From the NCBI GenBank assembly GCA_025517525.1, contig JAOPJZ010000001.1, positions 310,001 through 374,000 on the forward strand: a stretch of 64,000 bases of DNA. The letters run 5' to 3'. The translations under genes and the position numbers were made by a program. Shown piece after piece: positions 7,849 through 16,870 of the stretch. Source of the stretch: Natronosalvus hydrolyticus (GTDB lineage: Archaea > Halobacteriota > Halobacteria > Halobacteriales > Natrialbaceae). Numbering within the stretch: the first letter of the stretch is position 1; the number at the start of each line of letters is the position of its first letter. The notes under the pieces are model-generated. The model made no database searches. It was given only the letters and a program-made list of their open reading frames with translations, and was not told where the DNA came from.

Positions 7849-8658
7849 ATGGGTGATACGCTCTCCCCTCGCCAACGGGACCGATACTCTCGACAGCTAC
7901 TGATCGATTCCGTTGGGGAACCGGAACAACGAATGCTGCTGTCGAGTCGCGTCCTCGTCGCGGGCGCTGGCGGGCTCGGATCAGCAGTGATCCAGTCGCT
8001 GGCTGCGGCCGGCGTCGGCACTATCGGTATCGTTGACGATGGCGAAGTCAAACGCTCGAACCTCCAGCGACAGGTCATTCACACCGTCGACGACATCGGG
8101 AAGCCGAAAGTCGAGAGCGCCGCTCGATACGTCGAGGCGCTCAACCCGGAGGTCACGGTGGAAACGCATCTCGAGCGCCTGCAACTCGAGGGGGCAGCGG
8201 CGCTGGTCGAACCCTACGACGTGGTCATCGACGCGCTGGATAACTTTCGAGCACGGTTTGTCGGGAACGATGTCGCACGACTCGCCGGTATTCCGTTCGT
8301 TCACGGGGCTGTGTACGGATTCGAAGGGCAGATGATGGCGTTTCGGCCGGGTGGCCCCTGCTATCGGTGCTTGCTACCGGAACTGCCCGACGCCGGGGCA
8401 ATCCCTTCCGGCGAGCCGATGGGTATCTTCCCACCGGTTCCGCTCACGATCGGGTGCCTCCAGGCGATGGAGGCGCTCAAACACGTTCTGGACCTCGACG
8501 AGGTTCTCGATGATGAACTGTTGCGATACGACGCGACCGACGTTACGTTCACTCGAACGCCCCTCGAAGTAGACCCGGATTGTCCGGTTTGTGGCTCCGA
8601 TTCGGTGGACTCGGCTACTGCCCTCGAGTACGACGAGCGATGTCGAATAGTGGTCTAG
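7849..8658 (+). CDS. E1-like adenylyltransferase, UbaA/MoeB/ThiF family
   Basis: A 269-residue protein that should adenylate the C-terminal glycine of a ubiquitin-fold protein (SAMP, MoaD or ThiS). The Rossmann ATP site is VLVAGAGGLGSAVIQSLAAA near residue 37, followed by IVDDGEVKRSNLQRQ. Two zinc-binding CxxC pairs are visible, CYRCLLP near residue 172 and CPVCGS near residue 246, and GCLQAMEALK marks the usual active-site helix. The ATG at 7849 fits the family; an upstream in-frame start at 7813 adds only 12 atypical residues. Haloarchaeal UbaA serves protein sampylation, tRNA thiolation and molybdopterin synthesis. Whether this is the sole UbaA or a paralogue cannot be told. The TAG stop codon is part of the target duplication of a palindromic element. 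Confidence 0.88.
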   Translation: MGDTLSPRQRDRYSRQLLIDSVGEPEQRMLLSSRVLVAGAGGLGSAVIQSLAAAGVGTIGIVDDGEVKRSNLQRQVIHTVDDIGKPKVESAARYVEALNPEVTVETHLERLQLEGAAALVEPYDVVIDALDNFRARFVGNDVARLAGIPFVHGAVYGFEGQMMAFRPGGPCYRCLLPELPDAGAIPSGEPMGIFPPVPLTIGCLQAMEALKHVLDLDEVLDDELLRYDATDVTFTRTPLEVDPDCPVCGSDSVDSATALEYDERCRIVV

Positions 8659-8738
8659 TGGCTTCCCAAAGCTGAACTGGTGAGGTAAATCATTTGTCGT
8701 CGGTCGATTTACCCCACCAGTCGATGTTTGGGAGGGTA
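8659..8738. mobile_element. Palindromic MITE-like element, family C copy 1
   Basis: An 80-bp element with ends TGGCTTCCCAAA and (complement) TACCCTCCCAAA, an inner palindrome around CTGGTGAGGTAAATC / GATTTACCCCACCAG and flanking CTAG at 8655-8658 and 8739-8742. The left CTAG contains the TAG stop codon of the E1-like gene. Confidence 0.75.
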
Positions 8739-8771
8739 CTAGTCCCGCTGTAATACCTCGTCAGGAGTCGG

Positions 8772-9221
8772 TTATCGCACGACGCTTACGGGAACCGTCG
8801 CCCGTTCGACGAGGGACTTCGCGACGCTGCCGAGCATCATGCCGGCCCGGCCGGATCGGCCGCGGTGACCGACAAAAATCGTGTCGAATCCCTCCTCTTC
8901 GGCGTACGAAGTGATTGTCACGACCGGGTTTCCGTACAGGAGTTCGGTCTCGACATCCTGCCCGAGTTCTGCAGCGAGATTTGCGGCGTCTTCGAGGTGG
9001 TGTTGACCCCGCGCTTCGGCGTCTTCGACACTCTCGATGACAAGACGCGGCTCGCTCTCCCAGAGTGAGAGGGCCGGTTCGTCCCCACCCTCGTCGTATG
9101 CGGTGGGATCGACGGCGTGAACCACGGTGATCGACCCATCCATCGCGTCCGCGATATCGGCGGCGTATTCCAGGGCGTTTTTCGACGCTTCGGATCCGTC
9201 GACAGCCACGAGGGACTTCAT
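8772..9221 (-). CDS. Universal stress protein, single UspA domain
   Basis: A 149-residue UspA-fold protein starting MKSLVAVDGSEASKNALEYA, with the ATP loop VGHRGRSGRAGMMLGSVAKS matching G-2x-G-9x-G-S. The start at 9221 is the standard family start. An AT-rich stretch (rc cttatcattcaaataac) lies roughly 15 to 35 bases upstream and may be its promoter. It faces the E1-like gene convergently, with a family C element between them. Role: nucleotide-binding stress protein, target unknown. Confidence 0.92.
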   Translation of the reverse strand: MKSLVAVDGSEASKNALEYAADIADAMDGSITVVHAVDPTAYDEGGDEPALSLWESEPRLVIESVEDAEARGQHHLEDAANLAAELGQDVETELLYGNPVVTITSYAEEEGFDTIFVGHRGRSGRAGMMLGSVAKSLVERATVPVSVVR

Positions 9222-9421
9222 GGGACTAGGTTCATCCTCGAGTTATTTGAATGATAAGGGGCCACACAGACCGAGTTCGAGCAAGGACGAAACACCAGCC
9301 AAAGCGACGGCAACATAGCTCTTCGCAGAGGGTGTACTGGTACTGCCGGACAGAAGTCAATGAAGAGAATTCGCCGGACGGTAGCGGCGAATTCTCACAA
9401 TGTCTGACAAAATGACCCTTC

Positions 9422-9634
9422 TCAAAAGAGCGTCTCGGGTGGGGTGATGAAGTAGGTCAGGAACATAAATACCACGAGTAAAATCCCGAGCATCGTGTGC
9501 AGCCACCGATTGATCGATCGCCACTTTCCTTTGAATCCGTAGCCGTATCGACTGCCGAGCACGACGAATCCCGTGATAGCGACGATGACGGTGAGCACGA
9601 GCGTTATCTGTGCGAGCTGGAAGTGATCGAGCAT
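9422..9634 (-). CDS. Small two-helix membrane protein
   Basis: A 70-residue protein starting MLDHFQLAQITLVLTVIVAI. It has two membrane segments (about residues 8-28 and 46-66) separated by a basic loop RYGYGFKGKWRSINRWLH. The pattern with His residues at the helix starts recalls small haem or quinone-linked membrane subunits, but I do not recognise a family. No clear operon partner: it lies between Usp genes on the same strand, 200 bases from the nearest. Confidence 0.65.
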   Translation of the reverse strand: MLDHFQLAQITLVLTVIVAITGFVVLGSRYGYGFKGKWRSINRWLHTMLGILLVVFMFLTYFITPPETLF

Positions 9635-9849
9635 GGGACAACCGACTGGAGTATTCCGGCAACCGGAATAAATGTACCACTTGGATACCCTAATTACGCT
9701 GTCCTTTCTCGAGGGAGTACCGATCTAGTCAGCCGATACAGCCCTCAATTCGGTTGCTGTAACCGTATCCCATCGATGTCGTCATCGCCTCCCGTCGGCC
9801 ACGGGGCTCCTCGGTGATGGATGCTGGTGTCGTCAAATCTGGTGATCAA

Positions 9850-11088
9850 TCAGATAACCCGGTCTTGCAGTCGGTCGAGATGTTTGGCGTTGTAGACGAT
9901 TTTGAGTGACTCACTCGCCGGTTTCCCAACGCACGTGAGTCGAAGGTTCTGCTCTTCGACCTCTTCGTCGGAGAGGCTTCGCTGGACGTCCATCTCGATC
10001 TCGCCTTCGGTAACGATCACGACGCAGTTTACACAGCCACCTGCTCGACAGTGAAACGGCCAGTCTTGTCCAGCCGCTTCGGCGGCATCGAGAATGTACT
10101 CTTCTCGTGTCACCTCGAGCGTTCCGTGTTTTTCGGGCTCGAGGTCGGCCGCGTTGGCCTTTTCGAAGAGGTCGCCGTCCTCGAGCGACCAGCCCCGGTC
10201 GTCGACGGTCCGATAATCGAGGTATTCGACGGTCACCGTTTCACCTCGTGGTGCGCTGATCGCGAAGACCGGGACATTTGCGAATCGCACCATTCGCTCG
10301 GTCGTGCTGCCAAGCAGGTATCGTCGGATTCCGGTCCGTCCGTGTGCCCCCATCACGAGGGCGTCGGCATCGCGTTCAGCTGCGATTGCGAGTATCGACT
10401 GGTCGACCCGGCCGCCGGTGATTGAAACGTCGATGGAGTCGAGTTCCGACTCCCGTAATCGGTCAATTGCACGATCAACCGCGTTTACATCGAAGGTTTC
10501 TCTCGAGTCCGAGAGATCGACAGTCGTCGACTCGTGTGACCCTGGCGGTCGGTCCGTCACGTGAACGAGGTGGATTGTCGCCCCGGTCTCGAGAGCGAGT
10601 TCGGTGGCGTGTTCGACGGCCGCCATCGCGCTGTCACTGCCGTCAGTTGGCACCACGAGTCGATCAAAGTCGGGCCCGAGCGTAGTCGCTTCGTGGACGG
10701 TCACGACAGGGACGGCCGACTCTTGAAGCGTCTGTTGGGCGACGCTCCCGACGAGGAATCGATCGACTCCACTCCGTCCGTGTGTCCCCATCACAATAAC
10801 GTCGATATCGTGCTCGTCAGTGTACTCGAGGATCGCACGATGGATGGCGTCTGCTTGCTCGAGGACGGCAGTCGTGACAGTCAAGTCGCGTTCTGTGGCC
10901 TGATCAGCGATTCTCTCGACGGCCTCGTCGGGGTCTCCTTGTTCGCCGGTACCGATCAGCGTGTCCGTCTCTGCAACGGAAACGACGTGTAAGGTCGCGC
11001 CAAACCGATCTGCGAGCGTACAGGCGTACTCACCTGCGGCCGCTGCAATATCACTTCCGTCCGTCGCCACGAGGACCGTGTCGTACAT
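9850..11088 (-). CDS. Fusion protein: two Usp domains plus halophilic 2Fe-2S ferredoxin
   Basis: A single continuous 412-residue frame from the ATG at 11088 ([20 protein letters not shown]). Residues 1-140 and 147-290 are Usp domains with loops [20 protein letters not shown] and [20 protein letters not shown], both with intact G-2x-G-9x-G-S/T. From about residue 295 to the end there is a full haloarchaeal ferredoxin: [15 protein letters not shown], the acidic halophilic insert, [13 protein letters not shown] (C-x4-C-x2-C), RLTCVGKP (fourth Cys) and the typical ending [14 protein letters not shown]. An upstream in-frame start at 11154 gives atypical residues. The combination suggests a stress protein that carries or senses electrons, or one whose ATP binding is coupled to redox state. 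This is inference. I know of no characterised protein of this architecture. Confidence 0.93.
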   Translation of the reverse strand: MYDTVLVATDGSDIAAAAGEYACTLADRFGATLHVVSVAETDTLIGTGEQGDPDEAVERIADQATERDLTVTTAVLEQADAIHRAILEYTDEHDIDVIVMGTHGRSGVDRFLVGSVAQQTLQESAVPVVTVHEATTLGPDFDRLVVPTDGSDSAMAAVEHATELALETGATIHLVHVTDRPPGSHESTTVDLSDSRETFDVNAVDRAIDRLRESELDSIDVSITGGRVDQSILAIAAERDADALVMGAHGRTGIRRYLLGSTTERMVRFANVPVFAISAPRGETVTVEYLDYRTVDDRGWSLEDGDLFEKANAADLEPEKHGTLEVTREEYILDAAEAAGQDWPFHCRAGGCVNCVVIVTEGEIEMDVQRSLSDEEVEEQNLRLTCVGKPASESLKIVYNAKHLDRLQDRVI

Positions 11089-11184
11089 GATGGTGGGCTT
11101 TCCACGAGCGCTCCTAAGAAACCATGGCTGGGCGAGCCCACGCTGTTCGGGCACGAAACCTACGGGTTGGATCGTGGTGTGTTT

Positions 11185-11565
11185 TTACGATTCGATCAGT
11201 TCGAACAGCCGATCGTACTCCTCGGGGAGCTGGTTTTTGATCTTCTCGATATTGCCTGGTGGGACGACTTCCGCGACGATAGCGAGGACTTGCTGGGCGT
11301 GATAGTTGGCATCCGCCCTGTCGACGCCCTCCCGTTCGCTGACCCGGTCGAGAAACTCCCCGTAATCGAATCGCTGGCCGTGCTCGGCCTCGCTCAGGTA
11401 CCGATCGATCTCCATCGGAAGCGGGCTGGCGAGATCGGTCGCTTCACCTTCGTGAAGCCGTTCGCCGAGCGTCCTCAGCACGGCTCGAGTTGCGCGAACG
11501 CCCTGTCCGAACTGGGCGTACTCGAGTCTGTGTTGCACCTGGCCGATGAAAGCTTTGTAGTTCAT
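11185..11565 (-). CDS. DUF2267 domain protein
   Basis: A 126-residue acidic, helical protein starting MNYKAFIGQVQHRLEYAQFG, with the family's VRATRAVLRTLGERL helix and an ending PEEYDRLFELIES. DUF2267 proteins have no settled biochemical function but often sit in bacterial and archaeal stress or low-oxygen clusters near Usp genes. It is 16 bases from the end of the upstream SDR gene on the same strand, so the two are probably cotranscribed, with the Usp-ferredoxin fusion 96 bases further downstream. A broken paralogue lies at 3092-3190. Confidence 0.88.
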   Translation of the reverse strand: MNYKAFIGQVQHRLEYAQFGQGVRATRAVLRTLGERLHEGEATDLASPLPMEIDRYLSEAEHGQRFDYGEFLDRVSEREGVDRADANYHAQQVLAIVAEVVPPGNIEKIKNQLPEEYDRLFELIES

Positions 11566-11581
11566 CGTTGCCCCTCCGGAG

Positions 11582-12370
11582 TCACCACTCCATTCCGCCG
11601 TTGATGCCGATCACCTGTCCGGTCATGTAATCGGCGTGGTCGCTCGCGAGGAATCGAACCATGCCGACGATGTCCTCGGTATCGGCGAACCGATCCAGTG
11701 GAATTTTCCCTCGAATCTGCTCGCGGACGCGATCGGGAACCTTTTCGAGCATGTCGGTCTCCGTAAAACCCGGTGCGACACAGTTTGCGGTCGACCCCTC
11801 TCGAGCGAGTTCCAGCGCGATGGTTCGCGTGAACGCGATGAGGCCGCCTTTCGACGTTGCGTAGTTTGCCTGTCCGTAGTTGCCCTGTTGACCGACGACG
11901 CTCGAGATGTTGATGAGTCGGCCCCTGTCTGCGTTTTTAATGTCGTCGTAGAACGCTTTCGTGCAGTTGAACGTCCCGTTGAGGTTCACTTCCATAACCC
12001 GATTCCAGTCCTCGTAGGTCATGTTTTCGAACGTTCGGTCGATCGTGATCCCGGCGTTGTTGACGAGGACGTCGATCGAGCCGAACTCCTCACGGATCTC
12101 GTCGGCCATCGTTGCAACCGCATCGGGGTCTGAGACGTCAGCGCCGACGGCCATCGCCCGCTCGTCGTTCGCTTCGATGTGGTCGCGCACCTCGCGCGCT
12201 TTCTCGCCCGAACTGGCGTAGTTCACGACGACGTCGGCACCGCAACGAGCAAACTCAAGGGCGATTTCCCGTCCGATTCCCCGCGACGAACCCGTGACGA
12301 GACAGGTCTGGTCGGCAAGCGGTTTGCGCTCGAGTGGCTCGAGTCGTTCGAGGGTGAGTGATTCGGACAT
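11582..12370 (-). CDS. Short-chain dehydrogenase, PhaB/FabG-like acetoacetyl-CoA or 3-oxoacyl reductase
   Basis: A 262-residue SDR with the cofactor loop CLVTGSSRGIGREIALEFAR near residue 24, NNAGITIDRTF near residue 105, catalytic Ser in INISSVVGQQ and the Y-x3-K pair in ANYATSKGG near residue 166. The basic residue in the TGSSRG loop and the sequence style match NADPH-using FabG/PhaB enzymes. The roughly 15-residue N-terminal extension (MSESLTLERLEPLERK) resembles haloarchaeal PhaB. It probably reduces 3-oxoacyl-CoA in polyhydroxyalkanoate metabolism, but no synthase gene is in the window, so the substrate is uncertain. It heads a likely operon with DUF2267 and the Usp-ferredoxin fusion. 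Confidence 0.85.
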   Translation of the reverse strand: MSESLTLERLEPLERKPLADQTCLVTGSSRGIGREIALEFARCGADVVVNYASSGEKAREVRDHIEANDERAMAVGADVSDPDAVATMADEIREEFGSIDVLVNNAGITIDRTFENMTYEDWNRVMEVNLNGTFNCTKAFYDDIKNADRGRLINISSVVGQQGNYGQANYATSKGGLIAFTRTIALELAREGSTANCVAPGFTETDMLEKVPDRVREQIRGKIPLDRFADTEDIVGMVRFLASDHADYMTGQVIGINGGMEW

Positions 12371-12500
12371 ACGGGAGATACGCCACCGGCTATCGTGATA
12401 ATTGTGTACCCGTTTGTGCTGTGATGAGAGGGTTGAACGGATTTATGAAGATGCTATCCCGGTAAGGTATTTGAGGCCGTTCGTGGTGCTACCAGATCCA

Positions 12501-12911
12501 ATGTACGATACGATTCTCGTCGCCACCGACGGGAGCGATGCGGCCGACCGAGCGGTCGATCACGCAGTGAATCTGGCATCGGCTTTCGACGCAGACTTAC
12601 ACGCGATTCACGTCGTCGATACGACGCGGTATGGAAAATCGGTTTTGTCGGGTTCGGACGACGTGCTCGAGGCGCTCGAAAAACAGGGTAGAGACGTCCT
12701 CGAAACGGTGAGCGAGCGTGCTGATGTCGCCGTAAGGACGAAACTACTGAGCGGACAACCGGATACGGAAATCGATGCCTACGCCGAGGAAATCGACAGC
12801 GATTTGATCGTGATCGGGAACCGCGGTCTGGGGGCTGGAGCGGCCGGACAGATCGGGAGCGTTGCCGAAAGGATTGTCAGAACCACGGACCGGCCGGTCA
12901 TAACGTGCTGA
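12501..12911 (+). CDS. Universal stress protein, single UspA domain
   Basis: A 136-residue protein starting [20 protein letters not shown]. The ATP loop GNRGLGAGAAGQIGSVAERI fits G-2x-G-9x-G-S. The start at 12501 is the family start; the longer frame from 12402 gives unlike sequence. It has a close paralogue 311 bases downstream at 13223. Both share AVDHA(V/L)-type helices and the ending VR(T/S)(T/A)DRPV, so a local duplication is likely. Confidence 0.92.
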   Translation: MYDTILVATDGSDAADRAVDHAVNLASAFDADLHAIHVVDTTRYGKSVLSGSDDVLEALEKQGRDVLETVSERADVAVRTKLLSGQPDTEIDAYAEEIDSDLIVIGNRGLGAGAAGQIGSVAERIVRTTDRPVITC

Positions 12912-13113
12912 GTAGTCCGTCAAGCCTGAACGTGTGAGCCGAATCGATAGCGGTTGTCTGGTTCGGGTCACTCGTCGACGCTTGAAGCGGTACTGAGATC
13001 CGTTGTTGTACCCGTCTCACATCCTTTCCAACGCGTTCTCGAGGGTACGGAGGAAAGCGCGGGTCCACGACCGGCTCTGGTTTCGCTGTGCTTACAGAGA
13101 TTCGAGGAGAAAG

Positions 13114-13134
13114 CCCACGAGCTTCAGTCGTGGG
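13114..13134 (+). mobile_element. Hairpin resembling the right end of an IS200/IS605-group element
   Basis: A perfect 7-bp stem CCCACGA / TCGTGGG with a 7-base loop GCTTCAG, followed by GAGTAGTCAC. Haloarchaeal IS200/IS605 (TnpB-bearing) elements end in hairpins of this form just after the tnpB stop. No TnpB reading frame is recognisable in the 311-base gap 12912-13222, so only a relic end would remain. The rest of this gap shows no gene. Confidence 0.4.
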
Positions 13135-13185
13135 AGTAGTCACTGGGACGCAGGGAGTAGGAGACTCCATCTGTCGCGGTACAAG

Positions 13186-13193
13186 TTATTTAA
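13186..13193 (+). promoter_or_regulatory. TATA box of the Usp gene at 13223
   Basis: The sequence ttatttaa lies 30 bases before the ATG at 13223, the spacing expected for an archaeal TATA box with a nearly leaderless transcript. Confidence 0.5.
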
Positions 13194-13222
13194 TGGGCTT
13201 CGGTGTGTATCATGGTGATTCG

Positions 13223-13642
13223 ATGTACGATACGATTCTCGTGCCGACGGATGGAAGTGACCCCGCAAATCGCGCCGTTGATCACGCGCTGGCGCTGGCA
13301 GATCGGTATGATGCACGTATCCATGCCATGTACTGCGTGGAGACGCATCGCTACGGCGAACCGGCACTGAGTAGCACCGAACTCGTCTGCAACCAACTCG
13401 AGGAGTACGGACAGGAACTACTCGAGGCGCTCGGTGATCGTGCTGCAGAGGCTGGCATCGAGTACACGTACGAGGTCTATCACGGCCGCCCCTGGGAGGT
13501 CGTCCTCGAAGAATCCGAATCGCTCGACGCCGATCTCGTCGTTATTGGCTACCAGGGACAGAGCCACACGCGGACGAAAAAGATCGGGAGCGTCGCCGAG
13601 CGGATCGTCAGATCGGCGGACAGGCCGGTGTTGACTGCTTGA
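13223..13642 (+). CDS. Universal stress protein, single UspA domain
   Basis: A 139-residue protein starting MYDTILVPTDGSDPANRAVD. The nucleotide loop GYQGQSHTRTKKIGSVAERI keeps the G-2x-G-9x-G-S spacing but has an unusual hydrophilic middle. The start at 13223 follows a TATA box by 30 bases, and the longer frame from 13088 crosses the IS-like hairpin. It is a paralogue of the gene at 12501. It lies 192 bases before the P-type ATPase gene on the same strand, with no clear operon link. Confidence 0.92.
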   Translation: MYDTILVPTDGSDPANRAVDHALALADRYDARIHAMYCVETHRYGEPALSSTELVCNQLEEYGQELLEALGDRAAEAGIEYTYEVYHGRPWEVVLEESESLDADLVVIGYQGQSHTRTKKIGSVAERIVRSADRPVLTA

Positions 13643-13834
13643 GAAGGATTGTTAGGACGATGTAGCGTCGAGCGCAATCCTCAGCGGGGTGCTCGGCAGA
13701 ATGCGACGAAAAGAATGCCCTCTGGGAAGAGTGGTTATCGGGATATCGGGTAAGTGCCTGCTCGAACTGGATGACGTTACGCGGGCTGTCTGTGGAAAAG
13801 ACCAACAGATACCAACTCAGGACTAGAAGAAAAC

Positions 13835-16627
13835 GTGTCACGTACTGAATACGCCGAACGGATTGCAAGCGAGACCGACGCCAACTGGCACGCCCAGCCA
13901 CTCGAGCACCTCTACGAGGCGCTGGATTCGTCACCTGACGGCGTCTCCGACGAGGAAGCCAGTACTCGCCTCGAGCGAGCAGGGCCGAACGAAGTGAAAG
14001 CGGAGTCGGGGATTTCGCCGTTGCAAATCCTCATCGACCAGTACAAGCCGGCGCTGATCTGGGTGTTGCTCGTTGCTGCCGCCGTGATGGCGTTCGTCGG
14101 CCACTGGATCGATGCCGGCGTCATCGCTGGCGTTGTCGTCTTCATTACGATCTTTGGATTTCTGCAGGATTACCGGGCCGAACGGAGTATTCAGGCGCTC
14201 GAGGATATGTCGACGCGGTATGCGGTGGTTCGACGTGGGGGCGAAAAAAAAGAGATCGACGCTCGAAAGGTCGTTCCAGGGGACATCGTGTTCGTCGAGT
14301 CCGGCGACATCGTCCCGGCTGACGCACGGCTCATCGAGGAGTCGAATCTCAGCGTCGACGAGGCTGCACTGACTGGCGAGAGTGCCGGCGTCTCGAAATC
14401 GGTTGGCGAAGTGAACACCGACGTCGCGCTTGCCGAACGCAAGAATATGCTGTACAAAGACACGGTCGTCCAGCGTGGGTCGGGGATCGCTCTCGTCGTC
14501 GAAACTGGCCCCCAATCGGAGATCGGACAGATTGCGACCGCGCTCGAGGAGGCCGAGGATCGGGACACGCCGTTTCAGGCAGAAATGGATCGGCTCGGGA
14601 AGCTGATTGCGGTAGGGGTTGTCGTCATCGTTTCGATCATCGGGATAACTGAACTGGTGGTTGGTGATACACCGCCGTTACAGGTGTTCCTGACGGCAGT
14701 CGGTATCGCGGTGTCGGCGGTTCCCGAGGGATTACCCGCGGTCGTGACCCTCTCTCTCGCCCTCGGAGCGCGTCGGATGGCCGAGCAAAACGCGCTCGTC
14801 CGCCGACTTCCGATCGTCGAGGCGCTCGGTTCGGTCGACGTTATCTGTACGGACAAGACCGGGACGCTCACCGAAGAGGAGATGACGGTCACGCGAATCG
14901 CTGCCAACCGCGAAACCTACGAGGTGACCGGCAGCGGCTACGATACCGAAGGTGAGTTTCGGCTGGATGACGACCCCGTCGAGACCGACCGCATCGCTGA
15001 GGTCCTGCGGTGTGGACTGCTGTGTAACAACGTCGACATCGGCACCCGAGAGCGTGACGGTTCTGACGAACACGGTGACACCGAACGAACGTATCTGGGT
15101 GATCCGACGGAAATTGCCCTGTTCGTCGCCGCTCAGAAAGCCGGATTCGAACACGACGAACTCGACGCTGAGTATCCCCGAATTGGCGAAGTCGACTTTA
15201 CCTCCGCTCGAAAGCGGATGACGACGGTTCACGAGACGCCCGACGGAGAACCGATCGCCTACATGAAGGGAGCCCCGGAGACCGTGCTCGAGCGCTGTGA
15301 CAACGAACTCGTCGACGGCGAAGTCGTCGAACTCACCGGGGATCGCCGTGACGAAATCGAAGCCCAGCAGGAATCATTTGCCGAAGATGCACTTCGAGTG
15401 ATGGGGTTTGCCTACCGGCCCGATGTTCCCGAGGACCTGGCCGACTCGCCCGACGAATCACTCGAGGATTCGATGGTCTTTCTCGGGCTGCAGGGGATGC
15501 TCGACCCGTCGCGTCCGGAAGTGCCCGACGCCATTGCTGGCTGTCTCGATGCAGGTATTAACGTGGTGATGATCACCGGTGATAACGCTGTGACCGCCCG
15601 GGCAATTGGGGAGGAAGTCGGATTGCGCTCGAGTACCGTCATCACCGGCCCCGAACTCGAGGAGATGAGCGACGACGCGTTGAGTGATGCTGTCGATGAC
15701 GTCGATATCTTCGCACGGACCGCGCCGGATCACAAGACGCGTATTCTCCAGATGCTGCAAGCGAAAGGCCACACGGTGGCGATGACGGGCGACGGCGTTA
15801 ACGACGCCCCGGCGGTCAAGAACGCGGATGTTGGCGTCGCCATGGGGATTCGGGGGACAGACGTAACCGAGCAGGCATCCGACATCGTCCTGCTCGATGA
15901 CAATTTTGCGACGATTCGAGACGCGGTCAAAGGCGGCCGGCGGATCTTCGATAACGTCCGCAAGTTCGTCAACTACCTCCTGTCGGGCAACGGTGGGGAG
16001 GTTACCATGATATTCACTGGGACGTTGGCCGGCCTCGGACTGGTCATCACGCCGATTCAGGTGCTCTGGATCAACGTCGTCACTGATGGGATTCCGGCGC
16101 TGTCGATGGGCGTCGACCCACCTGCAGAAGACATCATGGAACGCGAACCACGTCCCCCGGACGAAGGCGTCATCACGAAACGAATCGTGACCTCGGTGAT
16201 CGGCATTGCCGCGTTCATGACGATCTGTCTCCTTCCGATATTCACGCTCAACTATTACGGTGACGTCATTCCGGGGTACGACGTGACCGGATCACTGCTC
16301 GGCTGGCGCCCGGGATACGAACCGAGTCGCGAACTTGCCCAGACGATGGTCTTTACCGGGTTCGTCGTCTTCGAAATCGTTCGTATTCAGGCGATTCGAT
16401 TCCGATACGGACTCGGTCTCTTCTCTAACTTCTGGCTGGTCGGTGCGGTAGCACTCGCCGGAGTCCTCCAACTGCTCGTGCTTTATACACCAACGGGACA
16501 ACTGCTGTTCGACGTCGAACCACTGTCGCTCGTTCACTGGCTCCAGATCGGCGTTGCTGCGACCGTCTTTGCCTCGCTGATGGCGCTGTTCGTGGTCCTT
16601 CAGGATCGGTATTTCGACCGTTACTGA
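13835..16627 (+). CDS. P2-type cation-transporting ATPase, Ca2+-ATPase-like
   Basis: A 930-residue P-type ATPase starting with GTG at 13835. In order: N-terminal cation ATPase domain, ALTGES actuator loop (about residue 185), membrane helices with AVPEGLPAV, the phosphorylation motif [10 protein letters not shown] near residue 350, nucleotide-site KGAPE, MITGDN and GDGVNDAP, then six C-terminal helices. The PEGL motif in M4, [10 protein letters not shown] in M5 and NVVTDG in M6 match the Ca2+ ligands of SERCA-type pumps, so calcium is the best guess, with Na+ or Mg2+ less likely. It acts in the cell membrane. A pump of this class (CtpF) is part of the mycobacterial dormancy regulon, which suits the Usp-rich surroundings. 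The length is normal and no damage is seen. Confidence 0.92.
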   Translation: MSRTEYAERIASETDANWHAQPLEHLYEALDSSPDGVSDEEASTRLERAGPNEVKAESGISPLQILIDQYKPALIWVLLVAAAVMAFVGHWIDAGVIAGVVVFITIFGFLQDYRAERSIQALEDMSTRYAVVRRGGEKKEIDARKVVPGDIVFVESGDIVPADARLIEESNLSVDEAALTGESAGVSKSVGEVNTDVALAERKNMLYKDTVVQRGSGIALVVETGPQSEIGQIATALEEAEDRDTPFQAEMDRLGKLIAVGVVVIVSIIGITELVVGDTPPLQVFLTAVGIAVSAVPEGLPAVVTLSLALGARRMAEQNALVRRLPIVEALGSVDVICTDKTGTLTEEEMTVTRIAANRETYEVTGSGYDTEGEFRLDDDPVETDRIAEVLRCGLLCNNVDIGTRERDGSDEHGDTERTYLGDPTEIALFVAAQKAGFEHDELDAEYPRIGEVDFTSARKRMTTVHETPDGEPIAYMKGAPETVLERCDNELVDGEVVELTGDRRDEIEAQQESFAEDALRVMGFAYRPDVPEDLADSPDESLEDSMVFLGLQGMLDPSRPEVPDAIAGCLDAGINVVMITGDNAVTARAIGEEVGLRSSTVITGPELEEMSDDALSDAVDDVDIFARTAPDHKTRILQMLQAKGHTVAMTGDGVNDAPAVKNADVGVAMGIRGTDVTEQASDIVLLDDNFATIRDAVKGGRRIFDNVRKFVNYLLSGNGGEVTMIFTGTLAGLGLVITPIQVLWINVVTDGIPALSMGVDPPAEDIMEREPRPPDEGVITKRIVTSVIGIAAFMTICLLPIFTLNYYGDVIPGYDVTGSLLGWRPGYEPSRELAQTMVFTGFVVFEIVRIQAIRFRYGLGLFSNFWLVGAVALAGVLQLLVLYTPTGQLLFDVEPLSLVHWLQIGVAATVFASLMALFVVLQDRYFDRY

Positions 16628-16870
16628 TGCAGATTGTGTTGCCATCCATCGACATCGACGGCGTTTTCGTCGCCTCAGGAGCCACGTTTGGCGTGAAACA
16701 GGCACTCTAGAGGACCCATGGCTCATGGAACGATGGATATACGAGCAAATGAACCCCTCGAGCGACGACTGTTGGTGCCAGGCGGTTCGGGTAGGTGCTC
16801 GAGGAAAACGGCTACCATCGGTTTCGACGGCGGGTGCGAATTTTATACTCCTCCACGAGGTCGTGAGTCT

